Shown piece by piece: positions 61,743-64,000 of a DNA stretch of 64,000 bases (positions are counted from its first letter, which is position 1; each line of letters starts with the position of its first letter). Source of the DNA: Bacteroidetes bacterium UBA6221 (GTDB lineage: Bacteria; Bacteroidota; Bacteroidia; Chitinophagales; Chitinophagaceae); NCBI GenBank assembly GCA_002421685.1, contig DISB01000008.1, positions 124,001 to 188,000 of the forward strand. Direction: 5' to 3'. Both the position numbers and the translations under genes were made by a program. Below the pieces are notes generated by a model that did not search any database, was not told the origin of the DNA, and saw only the letters and a program-made list of their open reading frames with translations.

Positions 61743-62390
61743 TTATGCGTATTTGATAATTATTGATTCGATGACATTAGCTGCATCCTCGCATTTATCG
61801 GTGACAATTTCCAGCATCTGGTACAGGTCTTTCATTTTGATGATCTCAACAGGCGGTATGTTGGACGAGAACAGGCGGAGCATACCGTTGTCCAGCAAGT
61901 CGTCGCCTTCATTCTCCAGGCTGTTGATGGAAACACACACCTCGGTTATCAGCCGCAGGTCGCGCATATCACGAAGCTGGTAAATACCCTTGTGCAAAGC
62001 GGTAACGGCCTTGGAAATAATATTGGCGAACTCGATAGTCGTTTCGTCTATCTCTTCGATATTATAGTTCATCATACGCTTGGCGGCGCCCCATGTGTAG
62101 TCGGCTATATCGTCCAGGGCGGTAGCCAGGTAGTGTATGTCTTCCCGGTCGAACGGCGTAATGAAGTTGCTGCCCAACTCGATGAATATTTTATGGGTTA
62201 CTTCGTCGTTCTTATGCTCCCAGTCCTCCAGGCCCTTCAGCATTACCCGCCGCTTCGACGGGTCTTTCTCGTTGACAGCGCTGATAAATACACCTGACAT
62301 ATCCTTCAGGTTGTTAGCCACCTCTTCAAACAAAGCGTAAAAAACCTTGTCTTTGGGCATGAACATCTTGACAAAAGAACCTAATCCCAT
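61743..62390 (-). CDS. DUF47 (PitA accessory, PhoU-like) protein
   Basis: 215 residues of the PhoU-like DUF47 family: DKVFYALFEEVANNLKDM at the start, HKNDEVTHKIFIEL with His/Asp/Glu, then ITPFDREDIHYLATALDDIADYTWGA and INSLENEGDDLLDNGMLRLF. It probably binds a metal and controls the low-affinity phosphate transporter encoded next. It ends 27 bases before the PiT start. Confidence 0.93.
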   Translation of the reverse strand: MGLGSFVKMFMPKDKVFYALFEEVANNLKDMSGVFISAVNEKDPSKRRVMLKGLEDWEHKNDEVTHKIFIELGSNFITPFDREDIHYLATALDDIADYTWGAAKRMMNYNIEEIDETTIEFANIISKAVTALHKGIYQLRDMRDLRLITEVCVSINSLENEGDDLLDNGMLRLFSSNIPPVEIIKMKDLYQMLEIVTDKCEDAANVIESIIIKYA

Positions 62391-62532
62391 ATTTTATGTT
62401 TTTGCGGAAAACGCGGCGCAAATGTATCTTTCTTATTCGGGCAGTTGCAGCCGGTAATGCAAACTTAATAATTTAATAACCTGCCTCAATGCCACATTAA
62501 GAAAATCCTACACCTGTTTTTCTTTTTTTAAT

Positions 62533-63771
62533 TTAAAAATTTAATTGTGCCTGTATTCTTAATAAACTACCTGATTGAAAATTATCCTGCTTTACAAAGT
62601 CCTCGTATTTTCTTGAGGATATGGTATACATTACCACTAGTTCAAATGCGTCGATTGGTTCCCACTCCACACCCAGCTCCAGTTCATTCACTTTGTAACT
62701 GCGGGCATCCAACTCGTGTTTTTTACCACCTTCATAGTATTGTATGCGGGTGAATGGATAAATAAGATGGCTACCCGCCCTTATCATATAAGATAATGTA
62801 GCATATCCACCGGAAAGATCTTGCACCTCTATGCTATCTGTCACCTTATTGAATTCCGGCCCGCGCCCTACATTATATTCGGCCTGTATACCAAACGGCC
62901 TGGGATATAATATAAAGCTGGCCGCCACGCGCTGGTCAATATAGTTCAGGTCGGGTTGGTATTTTACACCTTTGCTCAGGTTGCTTTTAGGTATTTCATA
63001 CTGGCCCGTATATGCCTGTATGCCCGGCTCTATTATCTGGCTGCCTATTACAAAGGGATAGCTAAGCCTGGCTACATAATGCGGGTCATTGTTCAATTCG
63101 GGGTTATTAGCGTTTTGCCCTACAAAAGCCCCGATGCCAAACACACCGTAATCGCCCGAGCCTTTGTAACCATCGCGCACCAACATGCTGAAACGTTCCC
63201 TTACTTTCTTAGGCGCCCAATAGAAAAACACTCCCGCATCGCGTTCATTTTTTATGGCATTGGTACCGTCTGCGCGGTCCAGCGGCAGGCGGTTGGAGCT
63301 CGATTGCATGTTTTCAAAACCATAGGGTATCTTACTTTGTCCTATTCTGAACCTGAATTCGTTCTTTTTATCTATTCCTACATCAAAATAGGCATCCCTT
63401 AATTGTCCCATATTCAGGGTGCCGTTTATAGAACTGGCAAAATCGGGCTGTATATAAAAATACACGCGGGGGTGTATCTGCCCGGAAAATATCACCCGCA
63501 CACGCCTGAGGAAAAATCCGCCACCCTCTCCCCAACTGGCATCGCATTGTTCACAGCCCAGGTTAGGGTTAGTTTCCAGCAGGCGGTTGTACCTGAGCTG
63601 GGCATAACCTCTCACATTAATGCGGTCATACCATTTCTTTTTGGGCTCACTTTCTGTCTTTTTCTCTTCTATTCTCGACGGTAGTGGCGTCCCACCCGGG
63701 TTTTGAGCGCCTGCAAAATTCGCGAATAAGGATAATAAAAAACTGAGGGTAATCAACCTGGCTGTCTGCAT
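62533..63771 (-). CDS. Phosphate-selective porin O/P-family outer-membrane protein
   Basis: 412 residues with a signal peptide ending FAGAQ, then an OprP/OprO-type barrel: WYDRINVRGYAQLRYNR, RRVRVIFSGQIHPRVYFYIQPDF and later amphipathic strands to the end aromatic-rich RIQAQLNF. It is expected to admit anions such as phosphate across the outer membrane. Its position next to DUF47 and PiT supports that. The ATG is at 63771; an in-frame TTG precedes it. Confidence 0.88.
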   Translation of the reverse strand: MQTARLITLSFLLSLFANFAGAQNPGGTPLPSRIEEKKTESEPKKKWYDRINVRGYAQLRYNRLLETNPNLGCEQCDASWGEGGGFFLRRVRVIFSGQIHPRVYFYIQPDFASSINGTLNMGQLRDAYFDVGIDKKNEFRFRIGQSKIPYGFENMQSSSNRLPLDRADGTNAIKNERDAGVFFYWAPKKVRERFSMLVRDGYKGSGDYGVFGIGAFVGQNANNPELNNDPHYVARLSYPFVIGSQIIEPGIQAYTGQYEIPKSNLSKGVKYQPDLNYIDQRVAASFILYPRPFGIQAEYNVGRGPEFNKVTDSIEVQDLSGGYATLSYMIRAGSHLIYPFTRIQYYEGGKKHELDARSYKVNELELGVEWEPIDAFELVVMYTISSRKYEDFVKQDNFQSGSLLRIQAQLNF

Positions 63772-63797
63772 CAAAATAATTTGCGTGCAAAGCTATG

Positions 63798-63852
63798 TTG
63801 GTAACATTACCCTAACAATATCATAAGCCAAACTTAATGATTTGGTAACATT
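63798..63852 (-). promoter_or_regulatory. Direct repeat upstream of the phosphate porin gene
   Basis: TTGGTAACATT occurs twice (63798-63808 and 63842-63852), 44 bases apart, about four helical turns, in the leader region of the porin-DUF47-PiT genes. Candidate binding site for a phosphate or other regulator; nothing else is visible between 63853 and 64000. Confidence 0.4.
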
Positions 63853-64000
63853 GGAGTTAAAGCTGTTTCGTATGCATTTTAACAACGAAAAAAAGGGCTA
63901 ACACATTGAGTATGATGCATGTTATGCTCATGTAAAAATATAGTTGCGTAAAAATTCGTGTGCGGTTTACCCCGGTGTTGTTAACTCAATCTTACCCTCG

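Noticed and set aside
1..64000. CRISPR array, tRNA or rRNA genes, insertion sequences
   Set aside because: No evenly spaced repeat-spacer array, no cloverleaf or rRNA-like sequence and no transposase motifs were seen in any spacer or reading frame.

Overview
The window looks like chromosome from a Bacteroidota bacterium, most likely a Chitinophagaceae-type member of the Chitinophagales. The basis is type IX secretion (T9SS) sorting domains of both kinds, a PorP/SprF protein, a gliding-associated C-terminal domain, a YtxJ (bacillithiol-type) protein, a DUF3822-rsmD-coaD block, LytS/LytTR two-component pairs, and -7 promoter elements of the form TAnnTTTG. I saw no rRNA, tRNA, CRISPR array, transposase or phage gene.

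Layout. 0-3.4 kb: end of a fatty-acid desaturase, a small lipoprotein, and a tight minus-strand trio (cystathionine beta-synthase-like enzyme, membrane protein, metal-chelate binding protein). 3.9-9.6 kb: a T9SS-exported protein, a cobalamin-type radical SAM enzyme with unusual cysteine spacing, and an acetyltransferase. 9.6-13.5 kb: Maf and a UbiA-type prenyltransferase, divergent pyrE/Nudix, and a YeiH transporter. 13.5-19.4 kb: a T9SS serine hydrolase, a LytS/LytTR pair whose kinase carries an apparent frameshift, fabD and ytxJ. 19.4-27.1 kb: a minus-strand tripartite ABC efflux operon (TolC, adaptor, permease, ATPase) running into its own LytS/LytTR pair, with a MATE pump upstream. 27.2-29.1 kb: DUF3822, rsmD, coaD.

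29.1-34.5 kb is the accessory part. It holds an A+T-rich lone reverse transcriptase with a hairpin directly upstream and tandem hairpin repeats downstream, an MNT-HEPN fusion protein, small orphan proteins, and several REP-like repeat families. The reverse transcriptase locus is the best candidate for an undescribed system.

34.6-47.2 kb: SulP transporter, TPR protein, SurA-like chaperone, hemerythrin-like protein, AraC regulator, cytochrome c, a BtrH-like pair, GtrA, a small membrane protein between long direct repeats, etfA/etfB and an OmpR-type regulator. 47.3-51.9 kb: PorP/SprF and a 1188-residue gliding-type surface protein. 52-60 kb: a YkuK-like protein, an orphan membrane protein, phosphofructokinase, a nuclease/phosphatase-fold lipoprotein and a SWIM/SNF2 helicase. 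60.3-63.8 kb: a phosphate uptake cluster (PiT transporter with an inserted PDZ-like segment, DUF47 partner, OprP-type porin).

Function was assigned from protein motifs and gene order only; no database search was run.
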